Origin: an uncultured Clostridia bacterium
GTDB lineage: Bacteria; Bacillota; Clostridia; Christensenellales; QALW01
Direction of reading: 5' to 3'
Assembly: GCA_934434555.1 (NCBI GenBank)
Contig: CAKRZX010000017.1
Location: forward strand, 1-50,573
Length of the DNA stretch: 50,573 nucleotides
Within the stretch, counting starts at the first letter, position 1; every line of letters begins with the position of its first letter. Below, piece by piece: positions 33,107-41,678 of the stretch. The translations under genes and the position numbers were made by a program. A model generated the notes under the pieces. That model was given only the letters and a program-made list of their open reading frames with translations. It was not told the origin of the DNA and searched no databases.

Positions 33107-33920
33107 AGATATCAAGGTTTTCTATTTTGTCGGCTATTGCTTTAACGCAGGAAGAATCCGTTTCTTCCACAAGCCCCGCGTCAACTTTTTTTGCTGTTTC
33201 CGGATTTATCGGAATCTCGGAATACGCGTCTATTCCGAATTTTTCGGCTATGTTACCCGCGTCGGTTTTGCCGAAAATATAATGCTTTTTGCCGCAGTCG
33301 GGGCAGGTGAAATAAGACATATTTTCAACTAACCCGATTACGGGAATGTCCATTTCCTTTGCCATTTTTACGGCTTTTTCAACTATCATCGAAACGAGAT
33401 CCTGCGGCGAAGTTACGATAACTATGCCGTCCAGGGGCAGTGACTGGAACACCGTTAATGACACGTCGCCCGTTCCGGGAGGCATATCAACGAACATATA
33501 GTCAACATCGCCCCAGATAACGTCCGTCCAGAACTGCTTTACAACTCCTGCAATAACGGGGCCGCGCCAGATAACAGGGTCGGTTTCGTTCGGGAGCATA
33601 AGATTTACCGACATAAGGCTGATTCCGCCGTCGGTACGGGCGGGAAGAATACCGTTTTCATTGCCCACCGCTTTTTCGTGCACACCGAAACTTTTGGGAA
33701 TTGACGGACCCGTTATGTCCGCGTCAAGCACGGCGCATTTATGCCCGCGCCTGTTCATTTCAACCGCCAAAAGCGACGTTACAAGTGATTTTCCCACTCC
33801 GCCTTTGCCGCTTACAACACCTATTACTTTTTTTATATTGCTTAACTTGTTTGCTTCCGCCATCAGACTTTCATTTCCGCAATCGGATTTACAGTCGGAG
33901 CAATTATGGTTACACCCCAC
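33105..33920 (-). CDS. mrp: Mrp/NBP35-type iron-sulfur cluster carrier ATPase
   Basis: A 271-aa P-loop ATPase that carries and delivers Fe-S clusters. The Cys-rich N-terminus (GCNHNCSDCKSDCG) is typical of clostridial Mrp proteins. Walker A is VSGKGGVGKSLV (~33-44), DADITGPSIPKSFG follows, and CPDCGKKH near the C-terminus holds the cluster-binding CxxC. I chose GTG at 33920 because GAGGTG lies 7 nt before it; a codon at 33935 overlaps this site. It is single, with its own promoter and terminator. Fe-S delivery suits a cell with a radical-SAM activase and IspH. Confidence 0.92.
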   Translation of the reverse strand: MGCNHNCSDCKSDCGNESLMAEANKLSNIKKVIGVVSGKGGVGKSLVTSLLAVEMNRRGHKCAVLDADITGPSIPKSFGVHEKAVGNENGILPARTDGGISLMSVNLMLPNETDPVIWRGPVIAGVVKQFWTDVIWGDVDYMFVDMPPGTGDVSLTVFQSLPLDGIVIVTSPQDLVSMIVEKAVKMAKEMDIPVIGLVENMSYFTCPDCGKKHYIFGKTDAGNIAEKFGIDAYSEIPINPETAKKVDAGLVEETDSSCVKAIADKIENLDI

Positions 33921-33954
33921 AAAAAAACACCTCACAAAATAATTATCTTACGGT

Positions 33955-33983
33955 ATTGTACCACTGTTTAAGAAAAATATCAA
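33955..33983 (-). promoter_or_regulatory. Promoter of mrp
   Basis: TTGATA (33983-33978) and TACAAT (33960-33955) are spaced 17 bp on the minus strand; start near 33948. Confidence 0.8.
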
Positions 33984-33988
33984 CCTTT

Positions 33989-36900
33989 TTAATCCACCGA
34001 TTTAAGCGATTCCACCATATCGATTTTTTTCAGTTTTCTGTACATTACCGCATTTACAAGACAGGAGAAAATCATTGTAATTGCCGCGGCAAGCACGAAA
34101 CTCATCACTTTAATGTTTCTGCCGAACATTATGCTGTCCATTTCGGCATTGAGCACCACGAATCTGCACAGAAAAACTCCGCCTGCAAGCCCCAAAAGCG
34201 TGCCTATTATGCTTAAAATAACCGTTTCGCGGCAAATGTATGCCGAAACCTCGTTATCAAAGAATCCGAGCACCTTTATCGTGGCAATTTCCTTTTGCCT
34301 TTCGCCGATGTTTATGTTGGTAAGGTTATAAAGCACCGTAAATGCAAGCAGCCCCGCGCAGATTATCAAAACGTACACTATGTAATTGATTTTATCAAGC
34401 ATATTTTCAAAACTTGACATTACCGAACTTGAAAAAGACGCGCTCTCAACGCCGTCAACGGCAAGCAGTCCTTCCATTATTGCGTCCTCATCGGCTGCGT
34501 TCATCTTTGCAAGCACGGTATTGAACCTGGGCGTTTCGTTTATAAGCGTTCCGTAATCGCTTTCGGAAATGAAAACGTAGTTGTTTATATAGTACTCGCA
34601 CACATCGCCCACGGGAACTTTATATTCTCTGCCATCATCGGTAAGGCAGAGTATATCGCCTTTTTTAAGCCCGTTTTTTTTAGCGTATTTTTCGCTTACC
34701 ACCGCGCCGGCAGAGGCTAAATCAATGCTTTTGCCGCCCCTGCGGTGGCGCAGACGCATTATATCGGCAAAACTTTCGTTATTCTCTGCGCACATAACGT
34801 TTACGGTCTGACCGTCGGGACCCGTGTACTCTTCCAAAGCGCACACCGCGTACTTTTCCGCACCGTTGTCGGTCAGATACTCTATTATCGCATCCTTGTT
34901 CTTGCCCGTTACGGTAAGGTCGTATTCCTGCAACTGCCCGTACTGAATGCTGACTATATCGCCTATTGCGTCCCTTATGCCGAATCCCGTCAACAGCAGC
35001 GCCGTGCAGCCCGCAACGCCGATAACCGTCATAAAGAACCGTTTTTTGTATCTTAAAATATTCCTTGCAGTAACCTTGTGGATAAAACTCATACGCTTCC
35101 ATATGAATTTTATGTTTTCCAAAAATACGCGCTTGCCCGCTTTGGGCGCACGGGGAAGCATAAGCCGCGCGGGGGCTTCTTTAAGACTTTCCGCACACGC
35201 CGAAACCGTTGCAAGCAGTATGCACGCAAGCAGCAGCGCCGCCGAAGTAAGGGAAATTTCCGGGTTAAAGGCGCATATAAGCGTTGGCAGCGTGTACATC
35301 ATAGAATAAGCATTCCAGATAACCGCCGGCAGAACTTTCAGCCCGACCGCAAGCCCTATCACACTTCCCGCAATTCCCGCAGTAAGGGAATAGAATACAT
35401 ACTTGAAGATTATCCGCCTGTTGCTGTAACCTATGGCTTTTAGCGTACCTATAAGCACACGTTCCTCATCAACCATTCTCGTCATTGTGGTAAGCGCCAC
35501 AAGCGCCGCCACAAGGAAGAAGAACACGGGAAAAATCTTTGCTATTGCCACTATTCTGCCCGCATTGGACGAAAAACTTACATAGCTCGGCGAAGAGTTG
35601 CGGTCAAGCACGTACCACCGGGGATATTCGATGTCCTCAATCTCCGCTTTGCCCTCATCTATCTTTTTCTTTGCGTCGTCAAGTTTCTTTTCGGCGTCCG
35701 CTTTTTCGGTATTGAACTTTTCAAGATTCTTATTGTATTCGTCTAAGCCCGCGGCATAATCCTTTTCGCCTTGCTCATACTCTTTTTTGCCGCCTGAATA
35801 CTGTTTTTTACCCTTTTCAAGTTCCGCCTGCGCCGCATTAAGGGTCTGTTCGCTCTTTGCAAGTTCCGCCTGTGCCGAATCAAGGCTTGCCTTTACTTCT
35901 TCAAGCTGAACTTTTGCCGCGGCAATTTCTTTTTCCGCCTGCGTTTTTTGCTGTGTAAGCGCCGCCTTTAACGGTGCAACGTCAGCGTCGGTAAGGGGAC
36001 GCATTGCCGCAAGTTGCAGCAGCGCTTTTACCGCGCCTGTTGTGTCGGTTGATTCCAATTCTTTAAGCGCCGCGATTTTCTGCTCATTTGAGCCTGACAG
36101 CATAAGTATAAGGTTGTTTAGATTTTCAACCTGTTTTTCGCTTTCTTCAAGGGCGGCAACATTCTTTTCATACTCGGCTTTGCCGTTTTCGTACTCCGCC
36201 CTGCCCTCGTTTAATTTTGTTCTGCCCTCGGAAATGCTCTTTTCGGCGTTTTCTGTTTCTCTAAGGGCATTTTTAAGTTTAATTTTACTTTCATCAAGCG
36301 TCTTTCGCGCGCTGTCAAGTTCATCTTTCGCATTTGCAAGTTGGCTTTCTGCGTCGGCAAACTTTTTTTCCGCCTCACTCTTTGCAGAATTATATTCTCT
36401 TTCGGCGTCATAAACTTTCGTTTTTGCCGCGCTTACCACTTCTTCAAAGCGCCTGTTTCCGCACGCGTCCGAAATATTTTTTATTGCCTCGACCTTTTCG
36501 TCGATAATTGCCTGATAGTCGTCACCGAAGCAGTTTTTATCTTTTGCGCCGTCAACGGTAACGTAGATGTCAGTAAAATAATCCGCGCTTATCGCTTCTT
36601 TTTTCACGCACACCGCAAGCTTAACGTAGCCGCTGCCCACTTTGCTGGGTTCGCGCTCTATTGAATAGTATGCCGGAGTTTCCCCCTTACCCACAACGGT
36701 AAGTTTTTCGGGCACAACGTTTTCGTCCTCCTTGCCCAAAACAATTTCCTGCCCCACTTCAATTTGTCCCAGCATTCCTTTGGGTGAAATAACAACGCAT
36801 TCATTTTCAGAATCGGGAGTTCTGCCCTCGGTCAGGGTAAACGACGCTATTCTGTTTTCGTCTTCAAAATCACAGGTAACAAGGCGCACAACCGCCGCCT

Positions 36901-37201
36901 CGTTGTCGCTGCCGGTATAGAGCATATCCGTAACGTACACGCCCGCCGCGGCCTTTACTCCCGCAACTTTCTTTATGCTTTCCACATCGCTTTGTGTAAG
37001 ACCGAGCGTGGACTTTATAAAAATGTCCCAGAAATTATGCTCATCGTAAAACGCGTCCATGCTGTTATACATATCCGGTCCCGCTGACTGCAATCCCGCC
37101 AGGAAACCCACGCCAAGCGCCGCTATTGCAAGTATGGCAATAAACCGTGAAAACGACGTGCGGATCTGCATAACAAGTATCCTGAAATACTTCATTACCA
37201 T
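33989..37201 (-). CDS. FtsX-type ABC transporter permease with a coiled-coil insert
   Basis: A 1070-aa membrane protein. One helix is near the N-terminus (~15-32), an extracellular domain follows (~40-250), then a long region of heptads (~255-515) rich in Glu, Lys and Ala that should form an extended coiled coil. The first FtsX block has helices at ~548-700, and the second at ~945-1060, after another outer domain. The layout matches large peptide- or lipoprotein-handling permeases, not classical exporters. It forms a transporter with the ATPase at 37195-37896; the two genes overlap by 7 bp. Substrate unknown. Confidence 0.88.
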   Translation of the reverse strand: MVMKYFRILVMQIRTSFSRFIAILAIAALGVGFLAGLQSAGPDMYNSMDAFYDEHNFWDIFIKSTLGLTQSDVESIKKVAGVKAAAGVYVTDMLYTGSDNEAAVVRLVTCDFEDENRIASFTLTEGRTPDSENECVVISPKGMLGQIEVGQEIVLGKEDENVVPEKLTVVGKGETPAYYSIEREPSKVGSGYVKLAVCVKKEAISADYFTDIYVTVDGAKDKNCFGDDYQAIIDEKVEAIKNISDACGNRRFEEVVSAAKTKVYDAEREYNSAKSEAEKKFADAESQLANAKDELDSARKTLDESKIKLKNALRETENAEKSISEGRTKLNEGRAEYENGKAEYEKNVAALEESEKQVENLNNLILMLSGSNEQKIAALKELESTDTTGAVKALLQLAAMRPLTDADVAPLKAALTQQKTQAEKEIAAAKVQLEEVKASLDSAQAELAKSEQTLNAAQAELEKGKKQYSGGKKEYEQGEKDYAAGLDEYNKNLEKFNTEKADAEKKLDDAKKKIDEGKAEIEDIEYPRWYVLDRNSSPSYVSFSSNAGRIVAIAKIFPVFFFLVAALVALTTMTRMVDEERVLIGTLKAIGYSNRRIIFKYVFYSLTAGIAGSVIGLAVGLKVLPAVIWNAYSMMYTLPTLICAFNPEISLTSAALLLACILLATVSACAESLKEAPARLMLPRAPKAGKRVFLENIKFIWKRMSFIHKVTARNILRYKKRFFMTVIGVAGCTALLLTGFGIRDAIGDIVSIQYGQLQEYDLTVTGKNKDAIIEYLTDNGAEKYAVCALEEYTGPDGQTVNVMCAENNESFADIMRLRHRRGGKSIDLASAGAVVSEKYAKKNGLKKGDILCLTDDGREYKVPVGDVCEYYINNYVFISESDYGTLINETPRFNTVLAKMNAADEDAIMEGLLAVDGVESASFSSSVMSSFENMLDKINYIVYVLIICAGLLAFTVLYNLTNINIGERQKEIATIKVLGFFDNEVSAYICRETVILSIIGTLLGLAGGVFLCRFVVLNAEMDSIMFGRNIKVMSFVLAAAITMIFSCLVNAVMYRKLKKIDMVESLKSVD

Positions 37202-37896
37202 TCAATCCTTTCAACGGGAGTGGGTCTTTCGTTTATGCGCTGTTCGGAAACAGAGCCGTTTTTAATTTTTATAACCCTGTCCGCCATAGCGCATATTGCC
37301 TGATTGTGGGTAATTACAATTACGGTTTTGCCCGTGCTCTTGCTTGTATCGTACAAAAGTTTAAGAATTGCCTTGCCGGTGTTATAGTCAAGTGCGCCGG
37401 TAGGTTCGTCGCAAAGCAGAATTTTGGGGTTTTTGGCTATCGCCCTTGCAATGGCGACCCTTTGCTGTTCGCCCCCCGAGAGCTGTGCGGGGAAATTGTC
37501 CATTCTGTCCTTTAACCCCACCGATTCAAGGGTAGCCGCCGCATCAAGCGGCTCGCGGCAGATTTCAGAAGCAAGTTCCACGTTTTCAAGGGCGGTGAGA
37601 TTCTGCACAAGATTGTAGAACTGAAACACAAACCCCACGTCATAACGGCGGTACTTTGTCATCTCTCTGCGGTCAAATTTATCAACGCGCTTGCCGTCAA
37701 GAATGATTTCACCGCCGTCACAGGTATCCATCCCGCCAAGCATATTAAGCACCGTGGTTTTTCCCGCACCCGAGGGTCCCACAATTACCACGAACTCGCC
37801 TTTTTCCGCCTGAAAATTAACTTTGTTAGCCGCGGCAATCTTTTCCGTTCCGCTTTTATAATATTTACACACGTCCCTGAATTCGATATATGCCAT
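37195..37896 (-). CDS. ABC transporter ATP-binding protein (MacB/LolD type)
   Basis: A 233-aa ATPase. Walker A is GPSGAGKTT (~40-48), the signature LSGGEQQRVAIARA (~139-152) and Walker B ILLCDEPTGALD (~160-171) are intact, with the switch His in VIVITHN. It belongs to the subfamily that works with FtsX-type permeases (MacB, LolD, FtsE). It overlaps the permease gene at 33989-37201 and is preceded by a promoter at 37927-37956. Confidence 0.93.
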   Translation of the reverse strand: MAYIEFRDVCKYYKSGTEKIAAANKVNFQAEKGEFVVIVGPSGAGKTTVLNMLGGMDTCDGGEIILDGKRVDKFDRREMTKYRRYDVGFVFQFYNLVQNLTALENVELASEICREPLDAAATLESVGLKDRMDNFPAQLSGGEQQRVAIARAIAKNPKILLCDEPTGALDYNTGKAILKLLYDTSKSTGKTVIVITHNQAICAMADRVIKIKNGSVSEQRINERPTPVERIEW

Positions 37897-37926
37897 AATT
37901 TTCCCACCTTATATTGTATATAAGTG

Positions 37927-37956
37927 ATTATAGCACTTTTCGCGGGAATTTTGCAA
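37927..37956 (-). promoter_or_regulatory. Promoter of the ABC transporter pair
   Basis: TTGCAA (37956-37951) and TATAAT (37932-37927) are spaced 18 bp on the minus strand; start near 37920. Confidence 0.55.
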
Positions 37957-37990
37957 ACGAAAATAATGTGAAATAGCGTTTTTTACCCTG

Positions 37991-38019
37991 TTGACATTGT
38001 TACAATTTTATGATACACT
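37991..38019 (+). promoter_or_regulatory. Consensus promoter of the candidate structured RNA
   Basis: TTGACA (37991-37996) and TACACT (38014-38019) are spaced exactly 17 bp on the plus strand; start near 38026. It is divergent from the ABC transporter promoter. It does not serve a convincing protein gene, because the peptidase downstream has its own promoter. Confidence 0.8.
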
Positions 38020-38025
38020 ATATGC

Positions 38026-38230
38026 ATAAAGGTAATATATGTATTTGGGTTCTGCAAAAAACAGAATTCGGGTTTTTGATACTTTTCAATTTATGAATAT
38101 ATGGCCGAGGGAACGGCACGGCAAAGAATTTCCGCAGCGTTGGAAACACAGATGTGTTCAACACCCACCCATTGCACATCTGTCTTTGCCACCCTCATAT
38201 TTCCGTTCCCCCGGTTGTATATATATCTCT
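38026..38230 (+). ncRNA. Candidate structured non-coding RNA
   Basis: Downstream of a near-consensus promoter lies a compact fold read by eye. A first hairpin is GGGTTCTG/CAGAATTC (38047-38069). The main element spans 38097-38226: an outer AU-rich helix (ATATAT with ATATAT), CCG/CGG, GGGAACGG (38109-38116) with CCGTTCCC (38203-38210), an internal loop of 3 and 12 nt, GGCAAAG (38120-38126) with CTTTGCC (38184-38190), then a three-way junction with TTTCC/GGAAA and a 9-bp hairpin ACAGATGTG/CACATCTGT with an 18-nt loop. A long interrupted hairpin of this kind is compatible with a 6S-like RNA, but I have no sequence match; an 84-codon ORF in this region looks non-coding. The 3' end is unclear. Confidence 0.55.
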
Positions 38231-38272
38231 TTTCAGCAACTCAATTTTCATAAGAATATCGTCTGCATTACA

Positions 38273-38301
38273 TTGACAAATCGGTTCGTATAATATAAAA
38301 T
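38273..38301 (+). promoter_or_regulatory. Promoter of the zinc peptidase gene
   Basis: TTGACA (38273-38278) and TAAAAT (38296-38301) are spaced 17 bp. The start would be ~10-15 nt before the ATG at 38324, a short leader with the AGGGAG ribosome site. It shows the RNA element upstream is a separate unit. Confidence 0.75.
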
Positions 38302-38323
38302 AGCAGTAACAGGGAGTGACATT

Positions 38324-39016
38324 ATGTATATTTGGTATGCAACCTACGGTTTGGTTATTTTAGGCGCGATAATAAGTTTGATTGCGTCGATAAACGTTAA
38401 ATACACATACAAAAAATACAGCAGATTTTACAGTAGCAAAGGCATTACCGCCGAAAGGTGCGCACAGGCAATTTTGCGCGACGCGGGCATAACCGACGTA
38501 AGAATTGAGCGTGTAAGCGGCAATCTTACCGACCACTATTCGCCCAAAGAAAAGGTATTAAGGCTTTCAAGCGGCGTGTTCGGCTCTTTTTCTGCCGCCG
38601 CCATAGGTGTTGCGGCTCACGAATGCGGTCACGCGATTCAGCATAAAGAAGGATATTTTCCCCTTAAACTGCGTTCGGCTGCGGTGCCGGTTGCGTATAT
38701 CGGCTCTAATCTTTCATGGCCCGTTATCCTTTTAGGACTTATTTTCGATAATATAAATCTTGCCAACGCGGGAGTGGTTCTTTTCTGCTTTGTGGTATTC
38801 TTTCAGCTTATAACCCTGCCCGTGGAATTTAACGCTTCCCGCCGCGCTTTAACCGTGCTCGAAGGCGAAAACATTCTTGACCCCGAAGAACTGAAATGTG
38901 CTTCAAAAGTTCTGCGCGCCGCAGCGCTTACCTACGTTGCCGCGCTGTTTACCTCGATTATGCAGCTTCTCCGCCTTATTCTTATTGTCAGCGGCGGAAG
39001 CAGGCGAAACAAATAG
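38324..39016 (+). CDS. YugP-like membrane zinc metallopeptidase
   Basis: A 230-aa integral membrane peptidase of the zinc peptidase 2 family. Residues 1-22 are the first helix; the zinc motif HECGHAIQH (H-E-x-x-H form, ~102-110) lies in the cytosolic part, followed by membrane segments (~122-150, ~150-175, ~205-225). PVEFNASRRALTVLE is a conserved family stretch. The substrate is not known; a role in membrane protein quality control is only inferred. It is the only plus-strand gene between 10 and 43 kb and is a single unit with a strong terminator. Confidence 0.9.
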   Translation: MYIWYATYGLVILGAIISLIASINVKYTYKKYSRFYSSKGITAERCAQAILRDAGITDVRIERVSGNLTDHYSPKEKVLRLSSGVFGSFSAAAIGVAAHECGHAIQHKEGYFPLKLRSAAVPVAYIGSNLSWPVILLGLIFDNINLANAGVVLFCFVVFFQLITLPVEFNASRRALTVLEGENILDPEELKCASKVLRAAALTYVAALFTSIMQLLRLILIVSGGSRRNK

Positions 39017-39030
39017 ATTTTAGTTTTTTT

Positions 39031-39061
39031 CGGCGGCGTTTTATGCGCCGCCGTTTTTTTA
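39031..39061 (+). terminator. Terminator of the zinc peptidase gene
   Basis: CGGCGGCG and CGCCGCCG form an 8-bp GC stem with a 7-nt loop followed by eight T's. Confidence 0.9.
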
Positions 39062-39299
39062 CTTTCGGGGGGCTATGCCCACCTTTTTTTCTGGGCTCTG
39101 CTCCGCACCCCGTCCGCTTTCTTAAAAGAAAGCGGAGCAAAGAGCTTGATACTTTTAATAAAGCAGATTTCTTATGTTTGTGTAAAGGACATAAAATAAA
39201 TAAAGAGCATAAGGTAAGTTTATAAAAAAAAATATTCTGCTTAAAAAATTCATTTCAACATCGCACGGCAGCGGCGGCCGGTGGTCGCCATATTTGCGC
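39062..39299. repeat. Intergenic spacer with a dispersed palindrome
   Basis: No gene is visible. A perfect 11-bp inverted repeat with a 2-nt centre (39113-39136, TCCGCTTTCTT/AAGAAAGCGGA) shares its core TTTCTTAAAAGAAA with the palindrome at 191-216. A GC-rich run precedes it (39067-39110). It looks like a second member of a dispersed intergenic repeat family. Confidence 0.6.
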
Positions 39300-39325
39300 A
39301 AAAAAAGGGAGCGCCATGCGCTCCC
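39300..39325 (-). terminator. Terminator of the glg operon
   Basis: GGGAGCGC and GCGCTCCC form a perfect 8-bp stem with loop CAT; seven T's follow on the minus strand. It lies 19 nt past the glgD stop. Its stem is the core of the hairpin at 44755-44789. Confidence 0.9.
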
Positions 39326-39343
39326 GCCAAGACACAATATTTT

Positions 39344-40453
39344 TTATACAATCGCATTCTTTCCCACAACAACGGGGTAATTGCTTTGCCCCATAAGCAC
39401 CTTGTTCTTCCGCACAACAACGGATTTATCAAGTATTGCGTGGCTCATTTTAACACCCGTCTGAATAAGCGAATTCTGCATAATAATGCTGTCCTTTATT
39501 ACTGCGCCTTCTTCTATCTGCACACCGCGGAAAATAATGCAGTTTTCCACCGTACCCTCGATAATGCAGCCATCGGCAACGACCGAATTCCTGATATTCA
39601 CGTTTTCGCCGTAAATGGTGGGAACTTCGTCCTTCACCTTGGTATAAATCGGCTCACCTGAATCAAAAAGTTCGGCGCTTATTTCGGGTGAAAGCATATC
39701 CATATTCACCTTGTAATATGACGGCAGATTATACACTCTGCCCGCATAGCCCTCGTAGCAGTAGCCGTGAATGTTAAGGTGTTCGATTTCGTGCAGAAGA
39801 ATATCCCTTACAAAATCGTGTCTTCCGCGTGAAAGGCAGCGGTTTATGTGATATTCAAGGAACTCCCGCTCCATAATATATATGCCCATTGAAATCTGCG
39901 ACGAAAACGGGCGCGTGGGATCAACTTCGATGTCGGTTATTCTGCCGCTTTCATCGGTTTTGATTCCCACGTGGTGAGGCAAATCCGAGCACTCCGCCAT
40001 ATTGTTGTACATAACGGTAATATCCGCTTTTGAATTTATGTGCTGTTCGTACATCCTGTCAAAAGTGGTGTTCATAATTATATCACTGCCCGCAATAAGA
40101 ACATATCGGCGCTTTGACGCGTTTATGTAGTCAAGAATGCCGTTGAGCACATCCAAATCACCCTGTGCCTCACCGAATTTTCCCATTTCGGGCGGAAGAA
40201 CCACAAGGCCGTGACGCTTACGGTTAAGGTCCCATGCCGCACCCGAACCCAAATGGTCCATAAGCGAACGGTAGTGGGTCTGTGTGGGAATGCCCACACG
40301 GTCAATATCGGAATTCACCATATTTGAAAGCATAAAGTCAACAAGCCTGTATCTTGACGCCACGGGCACTGCGCCTATGGGGCGGTTACGGGTTATTTCC
40401 GCAAGTTCAAGTCCGCTGTTTCCTGCCATTATAATTCCCAAAGTATCATTCAT
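39344..40453 (-). CDS. glgD: GlgD, regulatory glucose-1-phosphate adenylyltransferase subunit
   Basis: A 369-aa member of the ADP-glucose pyrophosphorylase family. The N-terminal nucleotidyltransferase fold is degenerate: MAGNSGLELAEIT replaces the GlgC signature, while RYRLVDFMLSN is kept. The C-terminus has left-handed beta-helix repeats (VRKNKVLMGQSNYPV). GlgD in Bacillota has little or no activity alone and raises GlgC activity in a heteromer. It overlaps glgC by 8 bp and is the last gene of the glg operon. It is not an RmlA. Confidence 0.92.
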   Translation of the reverse strand: MNDTLGIIMAGNSGLELAEITRNRPIGAVPVASRYRLVDFMLSNMVNSDIDRVGIPTQTHYRSLMDHLGSGAAWDLNRKRHGLVVLPPEMGKFGEAQGDLDVLNGILDYINASKRRYVLIAGSDIIMNTTFDRMYEQHINSKADITVMYNNMAECSDLPHHVGIKTDESGRITDIEVDPTRPFSSQISMGIYIMEREFLEYHINRCLSRGRHDFVRDILLHEIEHLNIHGYCYEGYAGRVYNLPSYYKVNMDMLSPEISAELFDSGEPIYTKVKDEVPTIYGENVNIRNSVVADGCIIEGTVENCIIFRGVQIEEGAVIKDSIIMQNSLIQTGVKMSHAILDKSVVVRKNKVLMGQSNYPVVVGKNAIV

Positions 40454-41678
40454 TTATGCCGCCTCCCGTGATATCCGATTCAACCATCATCTCTCTGCCT
40501 ATTTTAACGTTTTCGCCCACCGACACTTTATCGCCTATAAGCGTGATTCCGTGTGAGCACATCTTGTTTTTTACCCACGGAATATTCGGCTCGTCACAGC
40601 CCACAACGGCATTTTCGCCTACCGTGCAGCTGTTTGAGATTACCGCCCTGTCAACCTTTGCACCTTTTTTTATAACCGAATAAGGCATAATTATTGAATC
40701 GGTAACTTCCGCGCCCTCTTCAACAACCGCGCCGGTAAACAGAACCGAATGCCGAACGCTGCCGTAAACTTTGCAGCCCTCGGAAACGCAGCTGTTGTGA
40801 ACGTTTGCCCCGGGCGAAATGTAATGTCCGGGTCTGCCCTCGGAACGGGAATATATTCTCCACGAATCGTCATAAAGATTCAGCAACGGCGGTTTGCCCA
40901 AAAGGTCCATATTTGCTTCCCACAGGCTGTATACCGTGCCCACGTCTTTCCAGTATCCGTCAAAGGCATAGGCATACATACTCAGCCCGTCATTAAGCAT
41001 TGCCGGGATTACGTCTTTACCGAAATCCTTGCTTGAATCGGGATTTGCCTCGTCGGCGATAAGGTACTTTTTGAGTATCTTCCACGAGAATATGTACACG
41101 CCCATACTTGCAAGAGTACTTTTGGGCTTTGCGGGCTTCTCGGTAAAATCGTAAATTTTTCCGTTTTCGTCGGCGCTCATTATGCCGTAACGGCTTGCAT
41201 CCTCCAAAGAAACGTTAAACACCGCGATTGTAACGTCCGCGCCCTTTGCCTTGTGGGCATTAAGCATACTGCGGTAATCCATTTTATATATGTGGTCGCC
41301 CGAAAGCACAAGCACATATTCGGGATCGAACTGTTCGATAAAGGGAATATTCTGATAAATCGCATTTGCCGTGCCCTTATACCATTCGCCCGTTTTGCCC
41401 TTTACGTATGGCGGAAGAACGAACGCGCCGCCGCGAAGTCTGTCCATATCCCATGGCTGACCGCTGCCGATATACGTGTTCAGTTCAAGCGGGCGGTATT
41501 GTGTAAGCACGCCCACGGTATAAATGCCGGAGTTTGCGCAGTTGCTCAGGGGAAAATCAATTATGCGGTACTTGCCCCCGAACGGCACCGCCGGCTTTGC
41601 GATTTCTTTTGTAAGTGCGCCCAGCCTGCTTCCCTGTCCGCCGGCAAGAAGCATTGCAACGCATTCAATACTGTACAT
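40446..41678 (-). CDS. glgC: Glucose-1-phosphate adenylyltransferase
   Basis: A 410-aa enzyme that makes ADP-glucose from glucose-1-phosphate and ATP, the committed step of glycogen synthesis. The signature LLAGGQGSRLGALTKEIAKP (~11-30) with GGKYRIIDFPLSN (~35-47) is complete, and the beta-helix tail carries GENAVVGCDEPNIPW. Start shares one base with the glgB stop, with GGAGG before it. It acts with GlgD. Glycogen synthase (glgA) is not in this window. Confidence 0.95.
   Translation of the reverse strand: MYSIECVAMLLAGGQGSRLGALTKEIAKPAVPFGGKYRIIDFPLSNCANSGIYTVGVLTQYRPLELNTYIGSGQPWDMDRLRGGAFVLPPYVKGKTGEWYKGTANAIYQNIPFIEQFDPEYVLVLSGDHIYKMDYRSMLNAHKAKGADVTIAVFNVSLEDASRYGIMSADENGKIYDFTEKPAKPKSTLASMGVYIFSWKILKKYLIADEANPDSSKDFGKDVIPAMLNDGLSMYAYAFDGYWKDVGTVYSLWEANMDLLGKPPLLNLYDDSWRIYSRSEGRPGHYISPGANVHNSCVSEGCKVYGSVRHSVLFTGAVVEEGAEVTDSIIMPYSVIKKGAKVDRAVISNSCTVGENAVVGCDEPNIPWVKNKMCSHGITLIGDKVSVGENVKIGREMMVESDITGGGINE

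Noticed and set aside
38026..38230. 6S RNA, SRP RNA, tmRNA or RNase P
   Set aside because: No SRP GGAA-loop helix, no tmRNA ends and no RNase P core were found. 6S is compatible only in shape, so I did not name it.
38039..38293. 84-codon ORF within the candidate RNA
   Set aside because: It follows the promoter and a purine-rich stretch, but its composition is unnatural for a protein, it crosses the hairpins, and no domain or membrane pattern is visible.
39344..41678. Either nucleotidyltransferase as the missing rmlA
   Set aside because: Signatures match GlgC and GlgD, and they are in a glg operon with glgB.
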